A model generated the notes under the pieces. It saw only the letters and a list, made by a program, of their open reading frames with translations, ran no database searches and was not told where the DNA came from. Below are positions 20,368-29,285 of a stretch of DNA of 29,868 nt, piece after piece (the first letter of the stretch is position 1; every line of letters starts with the position of its first letter). Source of the stretch: Treponema sp. (GTDB lineage Bacteria; Spirochaetota; Spirochaetia; Treponematales; Treponemataceae). Location: the NCBI GenBank assembly GCA_017617145.1, contig JAFZWX010000123.1:1-29868 (forward strand), in the 5' to 3' direction. A program made the translations under genes and the position numbers.

Positions 20368-21660
20368 ATGAGTAATTCAATTGTTGGGAATAATGGAACT
20401 CCGCAAGAATTTCTTTCCTGGTACGAAGTTGAAATTGATGATGATGAATACGAGGACATGGAAGGAGAACTTGTTGATGAAAATGATATTTTTGGATACA
20501 GGGCGATTGTTCCAAAAAACTCTAATTCGACAACAGTAACCATATATTACTATTACCAAGCTCCGACTTCTGAATGGTATTGGGATTATGTGTATGGAGA
20601 TCCATATAAACCAATTATTCCTGTTGTGTTTGCTGCAGATGCTAACTGGAATCTTACACAATGTCTGAATGCTTCGTTTAATCAGTATTCACTTACAGGT
20701 CTTAGTAACGGCTGGAAATCTTACAACGTGACTTTGACCAGAAAACTTGTTGAAGGCGAAAAAATAGTCTTTGGAGTTTATTCTGATTTACTTGGTTATG
20801 TTGCAACTAGTGAAGCTGATGGCGATACAACAATGAGCTTCTTTTACTGGACACGTGCAAAAAGACGTGATTTTGCTAATGCGATTTCGTATGTGAGTTC
20901 ACCTGAATTTATTTCCCAGCAGAGGAATATTTTTAATGACTGGGAAATGTGCATTTACATGCAGTACGAAAATGAACCGGATAGCATTGCTTATACGCGT
21001 TCTGTTCTTGGAAATGTTGGAGCAGTAACCAGTAACAGTAGAAAACTTACATGGAAAAGAACTATGCAACCAGCTGGAAATCTAACCTCAGTTTTAAGTC
21101 ATAAATCAGTATTAAAAAGAAATGCTGATTCATCAGGAAATTTAGCAAGTGCAAGCCAGAGACATAATCTTTTGAAGCGTGGTAATTCATCTGAGTTCTC
21201 TGCTACGACAGAAAACTCACACAAACTTTTCTTCTTCAGATTTCTTCAAGGTTCAAGTGATTTGAGTTCTAGAGTTTTACGAAGCTGCAGAATGAAGATT
21301 GAAGAGTTTGAAAGTTTTTCTTTATCAGAAAGTATGCAACAACTTCTTTTAATTATTCGTTCCTGTTTTTCATCAGCTGAATCTTCTGAATTAATAAGAC
21401 TGAAAGCGGACTACAAGAGGATTTCTGAATCAACTATTGATGATGAAGAATCAATTATTCGTTGGGGTGAAAGTTTCAGAAGCTTTAATGATGAAGTTGA
21501 TATTGAAGCACGACCTTTTGCTTCTCGTTTATTCTTCCGTGCTGTGCAAACTGTTATGGGGTTGTGGGATTGGCTTCGTGGCAAAATCCGTGAAGCAAAT
21601 AATGTGTTGACTTTATTCTGTCCTATTGCGACAGAGATTGAACTGGAGTGCAGGATATGA
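20368..21660 (+). CDS. Fibre-type protein with 20-residue repeats
   Basis: A 430-residue protein. Residues 1-205 form a beta-rich N-terminal part (acidic EIDDDEYEDMEG, Tyr/Trp-rich TIYYYYQAPTSEWYWDYVYG). From residue 211 the sequence falls into units of exactly 20 residues, each opening with Arg (211, 231, 251, 271, 291, 331, 351, 371, 391; Ile at 311) and often closing with Lys (230, 250, 270, 310, 350); a G/S-x-L/F-x-S pattern lies in the first half of the unit. This fits a fibrous shaft. The last 30 residues differ (WDWLRGKIREANNVL). The start is two bases after the preceding stop. It is a likely receptor-binding or adhesin fibre; the exact family is unknown to me. Confidence 0.6.
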   Translation: MSNSIVGNNGTPQEFLSWYEVEIDDDEYEDMEGELVDENDIFGYRAIVPKNSNSTTVTIYYYYQAPTSEWYWDYVYGDPYKPIIPVVFAADANWNLTQCLNASFNQYSLTGLSNGWKSYNVTLTRKLVEGEKIVFGVYSDLLGYVATSEADGDTTMSFFYWTRAKRRDFANAISYVSSPEFISQQRNIFNDWEMCIYMQYENEPDSIAYTRSVLGNVGAVTSNSRKLTWKRTMQPAGNLTSVLSHKSVLKRNADSSGNLASASQRHNLLKRGNSSEFSATTENSHKLFFFRFLQGSSDLSSRVLRSCRMKIEEFESFSLSESMQQLLLIIRSCFSSAESSELIRLKADYKRISESTIDDEESIIRWGESFRSFNDEVDIEARPFASRLFFRAVQTVMGLWDWLRGKIREANNVLTLFCPIATEIELECRI

Positions 21661-21950
21661 AAAGACTTTATAAAAATAAATCTAAGCTTCGTTTGATGAT
21701 TGATACTAAATGTGATTTATTAGGATTTCAAACAGTTTCGATAATGGCAAAAAAGCCGGATGAAACAGAAGTTAGTTTTCCTGCAGTTGTAAAAGATGTA
21801 GAAAGTGGAATTATCTTTTATGACATTCAGGATGAAAATGATATAGACATTTCTGGCTGGTGGACCTTCTGGCCGGAAGTTGTATTTGACGATGACCGTA
21901 CTGCCTGCGGACGTGCGGTTAAGGTTTTTGTTTATGAAAGCGGCAGATGA
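21657..21950 (+). CDS. BppU-N-like / Ig-like small baseplate protein
   Basis: A 97-residue protein with the pattern seen in N-terminal domains of baseplate upper proteins: SIMAKKPDETEVSFPAVVKD, then FYDIQDENDIDISGWWTFWP and KVFVYESG. Such domains consist of beta strands and attach fibres to the tail. The ATG at 21657 overlaps the upstream stop (ATGA); a GTG at 21648 is in frame but less likely. It overlaps the next gene by 17 bases. The assignment is pattern-based. Confidence 0.5.
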   Translation: MKRLYKNKSKLRLMIDTKCDLLGFQTVSIMAKKPDETEVSFPAVVKDVESGIIFYDIQDENDIDISGWWTFWPEVVFDDDRTACGRAVKVFVYESGR

Positions 21951-22260
21951 TTATGTGCCGGTTGAAATCTGGCACGAGGCAAGAGATTTTATTAAGGATA
22001 TTTCTGATGATGTTGAAATATATGAAAAGTTTCGCGCATTGGAAAACAACCTCAGTGAAGAAGCCTTGAAGTTTTCGGCCTGGTGGAGCTTTAAGAGATA
22101 TGTGGATTATCCACATTCATTAATTCTGCTTTATGAAAATATTGAAAGAATACAAACAGAGATTGGTGCTTATGATATTTTTGATGGCTTTAGAAAGCTT
22201 GAGTATAAGCTTGTTCTGCTTTATAGACTTTTGAAAAATAACGGAATGATAAATGAGTGA
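21934..22260 (+). CDS. Hypothetical protein
   Basis: A 108-residue helical protein that I do not recognise (VEIWHEARDFIKDISDDVEI, then EALKFSAWWSFKRYVDYPHS, KLVLLYRLLKNNG). The ATG at 21934 has AAGG nine bases upstream; an earlier in-frame ATG at 21880 lies inside the previous gene and has no site. It overlaps the helicase gene by eight bases and so belongs to the same transcript. A chaperone or fibre-assembly role could be guessed from place, without evidence. Confidence 0.55.
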   Translation: MKAADDYVPVEIWHEARDFIKDISDDVEIYEKFRALENNLSEEALKFSAWWSFKRYVDYPHSLILLYENIERIQTEIGAYDIFDGFRKLEYKLVLLYRLLKNNGMINE

Positions 22261-23689
22261 TAAGGTAAATACAAAAGGATTGAATGAAAAAGAAAGAGTC
22301 GCTATTGAAGAGCTGAGCCGGGACTTGCGTGCTAATAAGTTTGTAAACGGTCAGATGCAGTTTACTGATATTACTAATCGTGATTACTTTCTTAAAGCTT
22401 ACGGAGACTGCATCCGCTATTGTATTACCTGGAACAAGTTTCTTTATTGGAACGGAACAAACTGGGAAGTTGATAATCGCGGCCGCGTTGAAGAAAAAGT
22501 CGTAAGCTTTATTCACCAGATGTACAGAGGATTAAGAGTTATAAATGACAGGAATCTTGAAGCTGCATTTGAAAAGCATTTGATTAAGAGTGAAAGTTTT
22601 AGACGCATTCAGGCAATTGTTGGACTTTTGAAAATGTGCAGTGATATAAAAACAGAAGACTTTGAACTTGATTCGGATATTTATCTTTTTAATATTGAAG
22701 GGCTTACTTTGAACCTGAAAAACGGCAAGGCTAAAGAACCGAGCTGCAAAGACCTTATCACAAAAAAGAGCCGGTTTGTTTATGATAAAAATGCTGACTG
22801 CCCGATTTGGAATCTTTTTTTGCAGCAGATTTTTAATAAAGATGCTATGCTTATTCGGTTTATACAGAAGGCAATGGGATATGCGCTTAGCGGCGATGTA
22901 AGCGAACAATGTTTGTTTATTCTTTGGGGAACAGGTGCCAATGGTAAATCAACTTTTTTGAATGTGCTTCAATATCTTTTTGGGGACTATGCCTGTAGCA
23001 CGATGATTGAAACCTTTATGAAAAAGAACAGCGAACAGAGCAATGACCTTGCACGATTAAAAGGCGCAAGACTTGTTACTACCAGCGAGGTTGAACAAGG
23101 AAAGCCATTAAGTGAAAGCCTGATAAAACAAATCACTGGCGAAGATGAGCTTACAGCAAGATTTCTTTATGGCGAGTATTTTTCTTTTAAGCCGACTTTT
23201 AAGATTTTTATGGCAACTAATCATAAGCCGAAAATCTGCGGAGCTGATAACGGTATCTGGCGACGCATTAAAATGATTCCTTTTAATGTGACTATCCCAC
23301 CTGAGCAGAGAGATAAAAAGCTTACTGAAAAATTGATTGGAGAAAACTCCGGAATCTTAAACTGGCTTATTCAAGGGTATGCAATGTGGCGGAAGGAAGG
23401 ACTTGATGAACCTGATGCAATTCGAGAGGCAAATAATGAATACAGAATGGATATGGATATAGTTGGAACTTTTGTAAATGATTGTTTTGAAATTGATGCA
23501 ACCTTAAAATGGCGTCTTCAAAATCCTGAGCTTTATAAAACTTATATGAAATGGTGCAATATTAATAACGAAAAAATTATGAGTCAGAAATGGCTTACTA
23601 TGAGAATGAGCGAGAAAGGCTTTAAGAAAATAGCTGGAAACGAAGGACGTGTGTGGCTGGGGTTGATTAGGAAAGCAGAATGGGAATAA
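22253..23689 (+). CDS. D5-type SF3 helicase / phage replication ATPase
   Basis: A 478-residue protein of the D5/P4-alpha C-terminal family (phage/plasmid primase-helicase). Residues about 60-215 match the D5_N region (DKNADCPIWNLFLQQIF, IRFIQKAMGYALSGD), Walker A is GTGANGKS (226-233), Walker B-like ARLVTTSEVEQG about 272-283, and FKIFMATNHKPKI the sensor motif, followed by WRRIKMIPF. No AEP or TOPRIM primase domain precedes it, so it is a helicase-only form. It would unwind DNA at the phage origin. Its place after the fibre genes and not in an early operon is unusual. Confidence 0.9.
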   Translation: MSDKVNTKGLNEKERVAIEELSRDLRANKFVNGQMQFTDITNRDYFLKAYGDCIRYCITWNKFLYWNGTNWEVDNRGRVEEKVVSFIHQMYRGLRVINDRNLEAAFEKHLIKSESFRRIQAIVGLLKMCSDIKTEDFELDSDIYLFNIEGLTLNLKNGKAKEPSCKDLITKKSRFVYDKNADCPIWNLFLQQIFNKDAMLIRFIQKAMGYALSGDVSEQCLFILWGTGANGKSTFLNVLQYLFGDYACSTMIETFMKKNSEQSNDLARLKGARLVTTSEVEQGKPLSESLIKQITGEDELTARFLYGEYFSFKPTFKIFMATNHKPKICGADNGIWRRIKMIPFNVTIPPEQRDKKLTEKLIGENSGILNWLIQGYAMWRKEGLDEPDAIREANNEYRMDMDIVGTFVNDCFEIDATLKWRLQNPELYKTYMKWCNINNEKIMSQKWLTMRMSEKGFKKIAGNEGRVWLGLIRKAEWE

Positions 23690-23796
23690 TCTTTCATGGT
23701 GCTTCATTTCCTGCGACACCATACAATTTATAATAATTAATAGTTTCGTAAATAGAAAAATGAAATATAACAAAATCATCAAAATTTCGTTTTTTG

Positions 23797-23805
23797 TGAT
23801 ATAAT
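23797..23805 (+). promoter_or_regulatory. Extended -10 promoter of the mcrBC operon
   Basis: TGATATAAT is an extended -10 (TGn plus consensus TATAAT at 23800-23805), 18 bases before ATG 23824 with AAGGAG between. No good -35 is seen. The 134 bases between helicase and mcrB otherwise hold only a weak ATGGTG/CACCAT hairpin. Confidence 0.55.
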
Positions 23806-23823
23806 TACTAAAGGAGAATTAAA

Positions 23824-25887
23824 ATGTCTGAAACTATTAATAAACAACCACATCTTACTTGGATTCCAATTTATGAGGAATTTGCAGATAAACTTTTATC
23901 CTATAAATCTTCTAGAGATAAACTTTTTGAAAAACTTGATTTAGTTTTTCAAAAAGCAAATATGAATTTTCCGAAACTTGAAGCTGATAATTCACATATA
24001 GACATTGATCCTTTTACTGTTTTTGGATTCTTTAATAAACAAATAACTTGGGAAAATAAAATAACTATTATCACAGCTATTAAGGAAGTTTTTGAATTAA
24101 AATCTCCTATTCCAGCAGATTTTGATTCTATTCCTCAAATTAGTAATCTAAAAGCTGCTTTTTTCTACCAAATACCATCAAGAAGTGAAAAAGACATTGA
24201 TAATCTTTGGAAAATCTTTGAGAAAGCCCTTTCTTTTAATCCTAATAATACTGATGAAATTGCAGCTTTATATACAAAATGCCAAGAACAAAAAGGTATT
24301 AACTGGAATTTATCAATGGGATTATTTTGGATTCGACCAAATACATTTATTCCGCTTGATGCAAATACACGAAACTGTTTAAGTAAAAAATTCCAGATAA
24401 TAATAAATAAACCAATTGATGGTGTAGAATACTTTAATTTAATTGAAAGGTTAAAAGATGAAAGCTTCCCTGAAATATCATTTGATGCTTGGACAGATAA
24501 AAGTGAGCCTGATGTTGAATCAAGTAAAAATAATAAAATAAAATATTGGTTGTATGCTCCTGGAGAAAAGGCTTGTAAATGGGATGATTTTTATAAAAAA
24601 GGAATCATGGCTCTTGGATGGGAAGATATTACTGATTTAAGAAACTTTAATACTAGGGAAGAAATTAGAAATTCCTTGAAACAAGCATATGGAAAAAAAT
24701 CAGAAACCAATTCATCACTTGCATTATGGCAATTCTTAAATGACATGAAACCTGGTGATGTAATCTTTGTAAAAAAGGGAATGCATAAAGTAATTGGACG
24801 AGGTGTTGTAGAATCAGAATATGAATATGATGCTTCTATCGAAGGCTATCCACATATAAGAAAAGTCAAATGGACCCATAGTGGTGAATGGGAACATCCC
24901 GGACAAGCCGTTATGAAAACTCTTACAGATATAACTTATTACAGAGAATATGTGGAAAAACTAAATGCTCTTTTTGATATCGAAGACGAAACTGAATTAG
25001 AAACCACAAGTTTTGATGTATATGATGAACAAAAATTCCTTTCTGAAGTTTTTATTACTTCAGAAAAATATCAAACCATTGTTGGTCTTCTTGAAAGAAA
25101 GAAAAATATTATTTTACAAGGTGCTCCGGGTGTTGGAAAATCATTTGCTGCAAAAAGACTTGCTTATTCAATAATTGGTGAAAAGAATTCTGAACAGGTT
25201 AAAGTTATACAATTTCATCAGAGTTATAGTTATGAGGATTTTATTGTTGGTTTCAGACCTTCTGCAGAAGAAAATAAACAATTCGAAAAACGTTATGGAG
25301 TTTTCTATGAATTCTGTAAAAAAGCTGCAGATGATAGCGAGAATAAATATTTCTTTATTATTGATGAAATAAATCGCGGTAATATGAGTAAAATCTTCGG
25401 AGAACTATTACTTTTAATTGAAAGTGATAAACGTGGTAAATCTAATCAAATACAGCTTTTGTATTCAAAAGAAGATTTTTATATTCCTGAAAATGTTTAC
25501 ATAATTGGAATGATGAATACTGCCGATAGAAGTCTTGCAATGTTAGATTATGCTTTACGACGCAGATTTGCATTTATTGAATTTGAACCTGCTTTTGAAT
25601 CTGATGGATTCAGAAATAAACAGAATGAAATATCTAACTTGAAATATGACAGTCTTATTCAACAAATTATTGAGCTCAATAAATATATATATGAAGATGT
25701 CTCTCTTGGAAAAGGATTCAGAATTGGACACAGTTATTTTATTCCTGCGAATCCAGATGAAGTTGATGATTCCTGGTTATCTGATGTTGTACATTATGAA
25801 ATAATTCCATTACTTGAAGAATATTGGTTTGATGAAACTGATAAATTGGAAGTATGGAAAAGAAAACTTGAGGATTCAATTAAGTGA
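23824..25887 (+). CDS. mcrB: McrB-type GTPase of a modification-dependent restriction system
   Basis: A 687-residue motor subunit. Residues 1-225 are an N-terminal region of unknown role containing MGLFWIRPNTFIPLDANTR, common upstream of EVE in McrB-like proteins. Residues about 238-385 resemble an EVE/PUA-like domain (YWLYAPGEKACKWDDFY, GDVIFVKKG, VIGRGVVES) expected to bind a modified base. The AAA+ GTPase follows: GAPGVGKS (433-440), FFIIDEINRG (510-519), the McrB-specific NTADRS (565-570) and LRRRF (578-582). Its own promoter and AT-rich composition set it apart from the phage genes. The partner gene overlaps by four bases. Confidence 0.92.
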   Translation: MSETINKQPHLTWIPIYEEFADKLLSYKSSRDKLFEKLDLVFQKANMNFPKLEADNSHIDIDPFTVFGFFNKQITWENKITIITAIKEVFELKSPIPADFDSIPQISNLKAAFFYQIPSRSEKDIDNLWKIFEKALSFNPNNTDEIAALYTKCQEQKGINWNLSMGLFWIRPNTFIPLDANTRNCLSKKFQIIINKPIDGVEYFNLIERLKDESFPEISFDAWTDKSEPDVESSKNNKIKYWLYAPGEKACKWDDFYKKGIMALGWEDITDLRNFNTREEIRNSLKQAYGKKSETNSSLALWQFLNDMKPGDVIFVKKGMHKVIGRGVVESEYEYDASIEGYPHIRKVKWTHSGEWEHPGQAVMKTLTDITYYREYVEKLNALFDIEDETELETTSFDVYDEQKFLSEVFITSEKYQTIVGLLERKKNIILQGAPGVGKSFAAKRLAYSIIGEKNSEQVKVIQFHQSYSYEDFIVGFRPSAEENKQFEKRYGVFYEFCKKAADDSENKYFFIIDEINRGNMSKIFGELLLLIESDKRGKSNQIQLLYSKEDFYIPENVYIIGMMNTADRSLAMLDYALRRRFAFIEFEPAFESDGFRNKQNEISNLKYDSLIQQIIELNKYIYEDVSLGKGFRIGHSYFIPANPDEVDDSWLSDVVHYEIIPLLEEYWFDETDKLEVWKRKLEDSIK

Positions 25888-26924
25888 GCAACGAAATTTT
25901 AATTAAAAACATATACTATATGCTCTCTTACGCCTTTCAAGTATTAAATCAGAATGGTTATAAAAATATTGAAACTGAAAGATTTAATAATACAGCTGAT
26001 ATGTTCGCAGCTATAATTCAGAAAGGCATAGAAAATCAACTTAAACGATATTTAAACCGTGAGTATGTTATTGAAACCGATTCTCTTTCAACTTTACGCG
26101 GAAAAATTGAAATAAATGAATCAATAAATCAAATGAGTTTCTTAAAAAAGAAGTTGATTTGTTCTTATGATGAATTTTCAATTGATTCTTATATGAACAG
26201 GATTTTAAAATCTACGCTTCTGCTTTTATTGAAAGCTGATATATCTAAATCAAGAAAGCAAGGCTTAAAATCTTTACTTGTGTATTTTTCATCCGTTCAT
26301 GAAATTGATGTTCATCATATAAATTGGAAATTGCAATACAACCAAAATAATCAGACATATCAAATGCTTATGGGAATTTGCAAACTTATAATTCAAGGAC
26401 TTTTACAAACTCAATCAAATGGAAAATCAAAACTTATGGATTTTCTTGATGAGCAACGTATGTGCCGATTATATGAAAAATTTGTTCTTGAATACTATAA
26501 GAAGCATTATCCAGAACTACATGCAAATGCAGCAATGGTTGACTGGGATGCAGAAGGTGAAACTCAATATCTACCTTCAATGCAAACAGATATAACTCTT
26601 TGCGATGAAAAACAGAAGAAAATATTAATTATAGATACCAAATACTATAATAGTTCTATGCAATTACAATTTGAGCGAGCATCTTATCATAGTGGAAATA
26701 TGTATCAAATTCTTTCCTATGTAAAAAATAAAGAATCAAAAACAAAATGCAAAGTTTCAGGAATCCTACTTTATGCTAAAACGAATGAGGATATAACACC
26801 AAATCAACACCTTTCAATTTTAGGTAATCATTTTGAAGTTAGAACTTTAGATTTGAATGTTGATTTTTCTACTTTAAAAAGTCAACTAGATTTAATAATT
26901 CATAATAATTTTATAGCGGCTTAA
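25884..26924 (+). CDS. mcrC: McrC nuclease subunit
   Basis: A 346-residue McrC with a GTG start overlapping the mcrB stop. The N-terminal part (IYYMLSYAFQVLN, TLRGKIEINESI, CSYDEFSIDSYMNRILKS) is the family's McrB-interacting region. The C-terminal PD-(D/E)XK nuclease has D236 (MQTDITLC) and D251-T-K253 (IIDTKYY), with Q-I-L-S-Y about 288. It cleaves DNA when McrB translocation brings two bound modified sites together (known mechanism of McrBC). Length is normal and the terminator at 26928 ends the operon. Confidence 0.92.
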   Translation: MSNEILIKNIYYMLSYAFQVLNQNGYKNIETERFNNTADMFAAIIQKGIENQLKRYLNREYVIETDSLSTLRGKIEINESINQMSFLKKKLICSYDEFSIDSYMNRILKSTLLLLLKADISKSRKQGLKSLLVYFSSVHEIDVHHINWKLQYNQNNQTYQMLMGICKLIIQGLLQTQSNGKSKLMDFLDEQRMCRLYEKFVLEYYKKHYPELHANAAMVDWDAEGETQYLPSMQTDITLCDEKQKKILIIDTKYYNSSMQLQFERASYHSGNMYQILSYVKNKESKTKCKVSGILLYAKTNEDITPNQHLSILGNHFEVRTLDLNVDFSTLKSQLDLIIHNNFIAA

Positions 26925-26927
26925 TTT

Positions 26928-26993
26928 AAAAAGCTTTCCCCGATAGCAAAGAGCGTGACTTTGCAAAATCGGAGAGAGTTTGGAAGCTTTTTT
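26928..26993 (+). terminator. Structured terminator of the mcrBC operon
   Basis: AAAAAGCTTTCC (about 26928-26939) pairs with GGAAGCTTTTTT (26982-26993), with CCGAT/ATCGG and GCAAAG/CTTTGC stems stacked inside. The T-run ends the right arm. It is bidirectional in shape because A residues precede the left arm. The following 130 bases to 27124 hold only a weak TTCTCT/AGAGAA hairpin. Confidence 0.8.
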
Positions 26994-27124
26994 ACTTGCT
27001 AAATTATTTTAATTCTATGATTTCAAAATTTCTTAAAGAATCATTTTGCTGTTTAATTATTTTGTACAAATTCAAAAACCTCATTTATATACTCCATTTA
27101 CAACTTCTCTCATATGTAGAGAAT

Positions 27125-27412
27125 TTAAAACCATTTATTTTTGAATTGTGATGGAATTTGTATTGTTTTACAATTTGCAAAATAATCAAGAAATTTAAAA
27201 TTTTCTTCATTAGGAAGACAAATTGTAGTTAACTCACCAGTTATTTTGTTTAACTTAAAGCTGGCAGGCAAACCAACAGGCAGAATTTTAAATTTGAAAT
27301 AAATTACATAAAAATTATTATCTTCTTTTATTTTATCAATTGAAATATTTTGAAAACTTCCATATTCATTCATGAGATGTTCTATTGCTTGCTCTAGTGT
27401 ATATTGTTTCAT
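27125..27412 (-). CDS. Hypothetical 95-residue protein
   Basis: Not recognised. It has an N-terminal helix (LEQAIEHLMNEYGSF) and a beta-type core (FYVIYFKFKILPVGLPASFK, then ITGELTTICLP) with a final helix, a layout reminiscent of small immunity-type proteins, though no family can be named. It starts three bases after the stop of the membrane gene with AGGTGG upstream, so it is the last gene of the same operon. Confidence 0.6.
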   Translation of the reverse strand: MKQYTLEQAIEHLMNEYGSFQNISIDKIKEDNNFYVIYFKFKILPVGLPASFKLNKITGELTTICLPNEENFKFLDYFANCKTIQIPSQFKNKWF

Positions 27413-27415
27413 TAT

Positions 27416-28060
27416 TTAATCCACCTGATGCTTTTTCTTGACATTATCTACAAAAGAGAGCGTATCAATACCCACTCCTACCATAACAATTACTAGCAGA
27501 TAAGATGTTATTTGTGCACATGAAAATGGAAGATGTAATAAGAAAGAATCCATAAAACTCATATTATCTTTTACCATATCACCAAATGTACCACCAATTA
27601 CTGACGCAAGAAAAACAATATACAATAATTTTATAGAAGCACGCAGTAAACTAAAAATACCAGGTAATATTTCATTTTTTGCTTTTGATTTTTTGAATAG
27701 ACTGACAATTGGAAAAACTGATAAAGCCACAAAAATTATATAACCAGAATATGGGAATAGTAAAAAGCTTTTTGAAAAATCCGATAGAATTGGATTATTT
27801 ACATATTTTAGTGATATAAGAAACTTTGAAGTTGCAATGTAAAGGGAAATTGTATATAGAGTAAAACATGCTAAAAGAGGCTTTAGAAAAGCTGGGATTA
27901 TTTTCTCTTTTGTGAATACAGTAAAAATACAAATTTCAAGAATTATAAATGCAAAAGCAACATCTAAATAATATAAGATTTTTACTGCTAATGGTAGTAA
28001 TGGAATAAATAGCAAACTGATCAATAGAGCGACAGTGATACCAATAAGTTTATTTTTCAT
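27416..28060 (-). CDS. Shortened FlhA/SctV-like membrane protein without the FHIPEP loop
   Basis: A 214-residue membrane protein whose sequence follows the N-terminal membrane domain of FlhA/SctV. Residues 20-90 show P-x-x-P..., LDVAFAFIILEICIF, TLYTISLYIATSKFL, matching the family's LD...NI.LS and TLLRL.LNVASTR. Residues 150-203 (VIGGTFGDMVKDNMSFMDSF, SYLLVIVMVGVGIDT) match its IGG..IG....GMSF and QIPALLIS...GI.VT. The roughly 70-residue cytoplasmic loop with the FHIPEP signature is cut to about 16 residues (120-140), and the large C-terminal export-gate domain is absent. It overlaps the upstream glycohydrolase gene by 11 bases. It cannot act as a normal export gate; function unknown. Family descent is inferred by eye. 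Confidence 0.65.
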   Translation of the reverse strand: MKNKLIGITVALLISLLFIPLLPLAVKILYYLDVAFAFIILEICIFTVFTKEKIIPAFLKPLLACFTLYTISLYIATSKFLISLKYVNNPILSDFSKSFLLFPYSGYIIFVALSVFPIVSLFKKSKAKNEILPGIFSLLRASIKLLYIVFLASVIGGTFGDMVKDNMSFMDSFLLHLPFSCAQITSYLLVIVMVGVGIDTLSFVDNVKKKHQVD

Positions 28061-29249
28061 ACGTTTTACTCCTTTCTAATTTATTAATTATTTTTTCTGC
28101 TTCATCATAGGAAGAAACATCTCTGATAATTTTATCTTTATCTATGAGAATACAGTTTTGTCTTGGATAGAAAATACCGCTATTATGCTTTCCCATAACA
28201 GGATAGCAGCCATTATTCAAGTCACTTACACCTAGATCTGTTTCCCGTATTCTTTCATTAATTTCTTCTAACAATACGGAATCTGGCTTTAAATCATATT
28301 CAATATGGTGGCGATATTTTTCAATTATCTTGTTTATAAGTTTTTTATTGCGTATTGTAGAAATCCAATTTTCCGGAATATTACCATAATAAAGGCCTGC
28401 AATACTGCCAGCTACACAGGCAACTGTATCTGTATCATAGCCAAGGTTTACAGCCTTTAAAACACAATCTGCATAATTCTTACTGTTTAAGAAACACCAT
28501 AAAGCAGCTTCTAATGTATCAACTACATAACCAGAACTTTTGATTTCTTTCTCAGGTAAATCTGCAAAACTTCTATGTGTTATTCTGTCATAAGCTGTTA
28601 GTGCTTTATTGTAATCTGGATGATGACCTGTATAGCTACCGATATTAGGAAGGGCACAGCGGAGAATATGTTCTTTATCTCTGCCTTTTAATATTTCGAT
28701 CATAACTGAACAGTAAATATCACAGCCAATCAATGAGATTTTATGAGCATGTGTAAGACCTGAAATATTATGGATTAATTCAAAAGCCTCTTCATTTGCC
28801 ATTGCATAATCGCCGTAAAGCTGGAAGATATAAAATGGTAATGGTGCAATTCTCATAAGTGAACCATTGCCGTTATCTTTTTCACCGCGGCAACCACAAT
28901 CAATGGCCGGGATTCCATCTTTGAAATTGCAGATAGCTTTTGAACAGGTGCGGCCACAATCAAATGTTTTATGGTCTGGCGTATATTTATGATGAAAGAG
29001 CCATGAAGCAAAACGTTTCATTATATCGTCATAATCAACACCTTTAAGAGTTCCAATACTGTCTGCCAGGCAAAGCATCATGCTTGAATCATCTGACCAG
29101 CTGCCTTTTGGAAGGCCATATGTTCCATAACCAAACATATCTTTTACAGGCTTATGGTTAAGATAATCTCTGTCTTTAAATTCAACAGGTACACCTAAAG
29201 CATCACCGACGATTGCACCATAAAGAGCGTTATAGATTTTCTGTTTCAT
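28050..29249 (-). CDS. ADP-ribosylglycohydrolase (DraG/ARH family)
   Basis: A 399-residue hydrolase expected to remove ADP-ribose from proteins or nucleic acids using two Mg ions. Motifs: GAIVGDALGVPVEF (11-24), GSWSDDSSMMLCLADS with the metal-binding Asp pair (53-54), GNGSLMRIAPLPF, and GYDTDTVACVAGSIAGLYYG with the second D-x-D set. The last 75 residues go beyond the core domain and are not assigned. GGAGG is five bases before ATG 29249; an in-frame ATG at 29261 overlaps the SD. It is cotranscribed with the FlhA-like gene. Its substrate and any partner transferase are not in view. Confidence 0.92.
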   Translation of the reverse strand: MKQKIYNALYGAIVGDALGVPVEFKDRDYLNHKPVKDMFGYGTYGLPKGSWSDDSSMMLCLADSIGTLKGVDYDDIMKRFASWLFHHKYTPDHKTFDCGRTCSKAICNFKDGIPAIDCGCRGEKDNGNGSLMRIAPLPFYIFQLYGDYAMANEEAFELIHNISGLTHAHKISLIGCDIYCSVMIEILKGRDKEHILRCALPNIGSYTGHHPDYNKALTAYDRITHRSFADLPEKEIKSSGYVVDTLEAALWCFLNSKNYADCVLKAVNLGYDTDTVACVAGSIAGLYYGNIPENWISTIRNKKLINKIIEKYRHHIEYDLKPDSVLLEEINERIRETDLGVSDLNNGCYPVMGKHNSGIFYPRQNCILIDKDKIIRDVSSYDEAEKIINKLERSKTYEK

Positions 29250-29285
29250 ATGGTCCTCCATATTTATTATAGGATTTAAGAAGTT

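Noticed and set aside
23696..23722. Terminator after the helicase gene
   Set aside because: The ATGGTG/CACCAT stem is only 6 bp with a 15-base loop and has no T-run.
27103..27121. Terminator for the minus-strand operon
   Set aside because: The TTCTCT/AGAGAA stem is short and is not followed by T residues on the minus strand.
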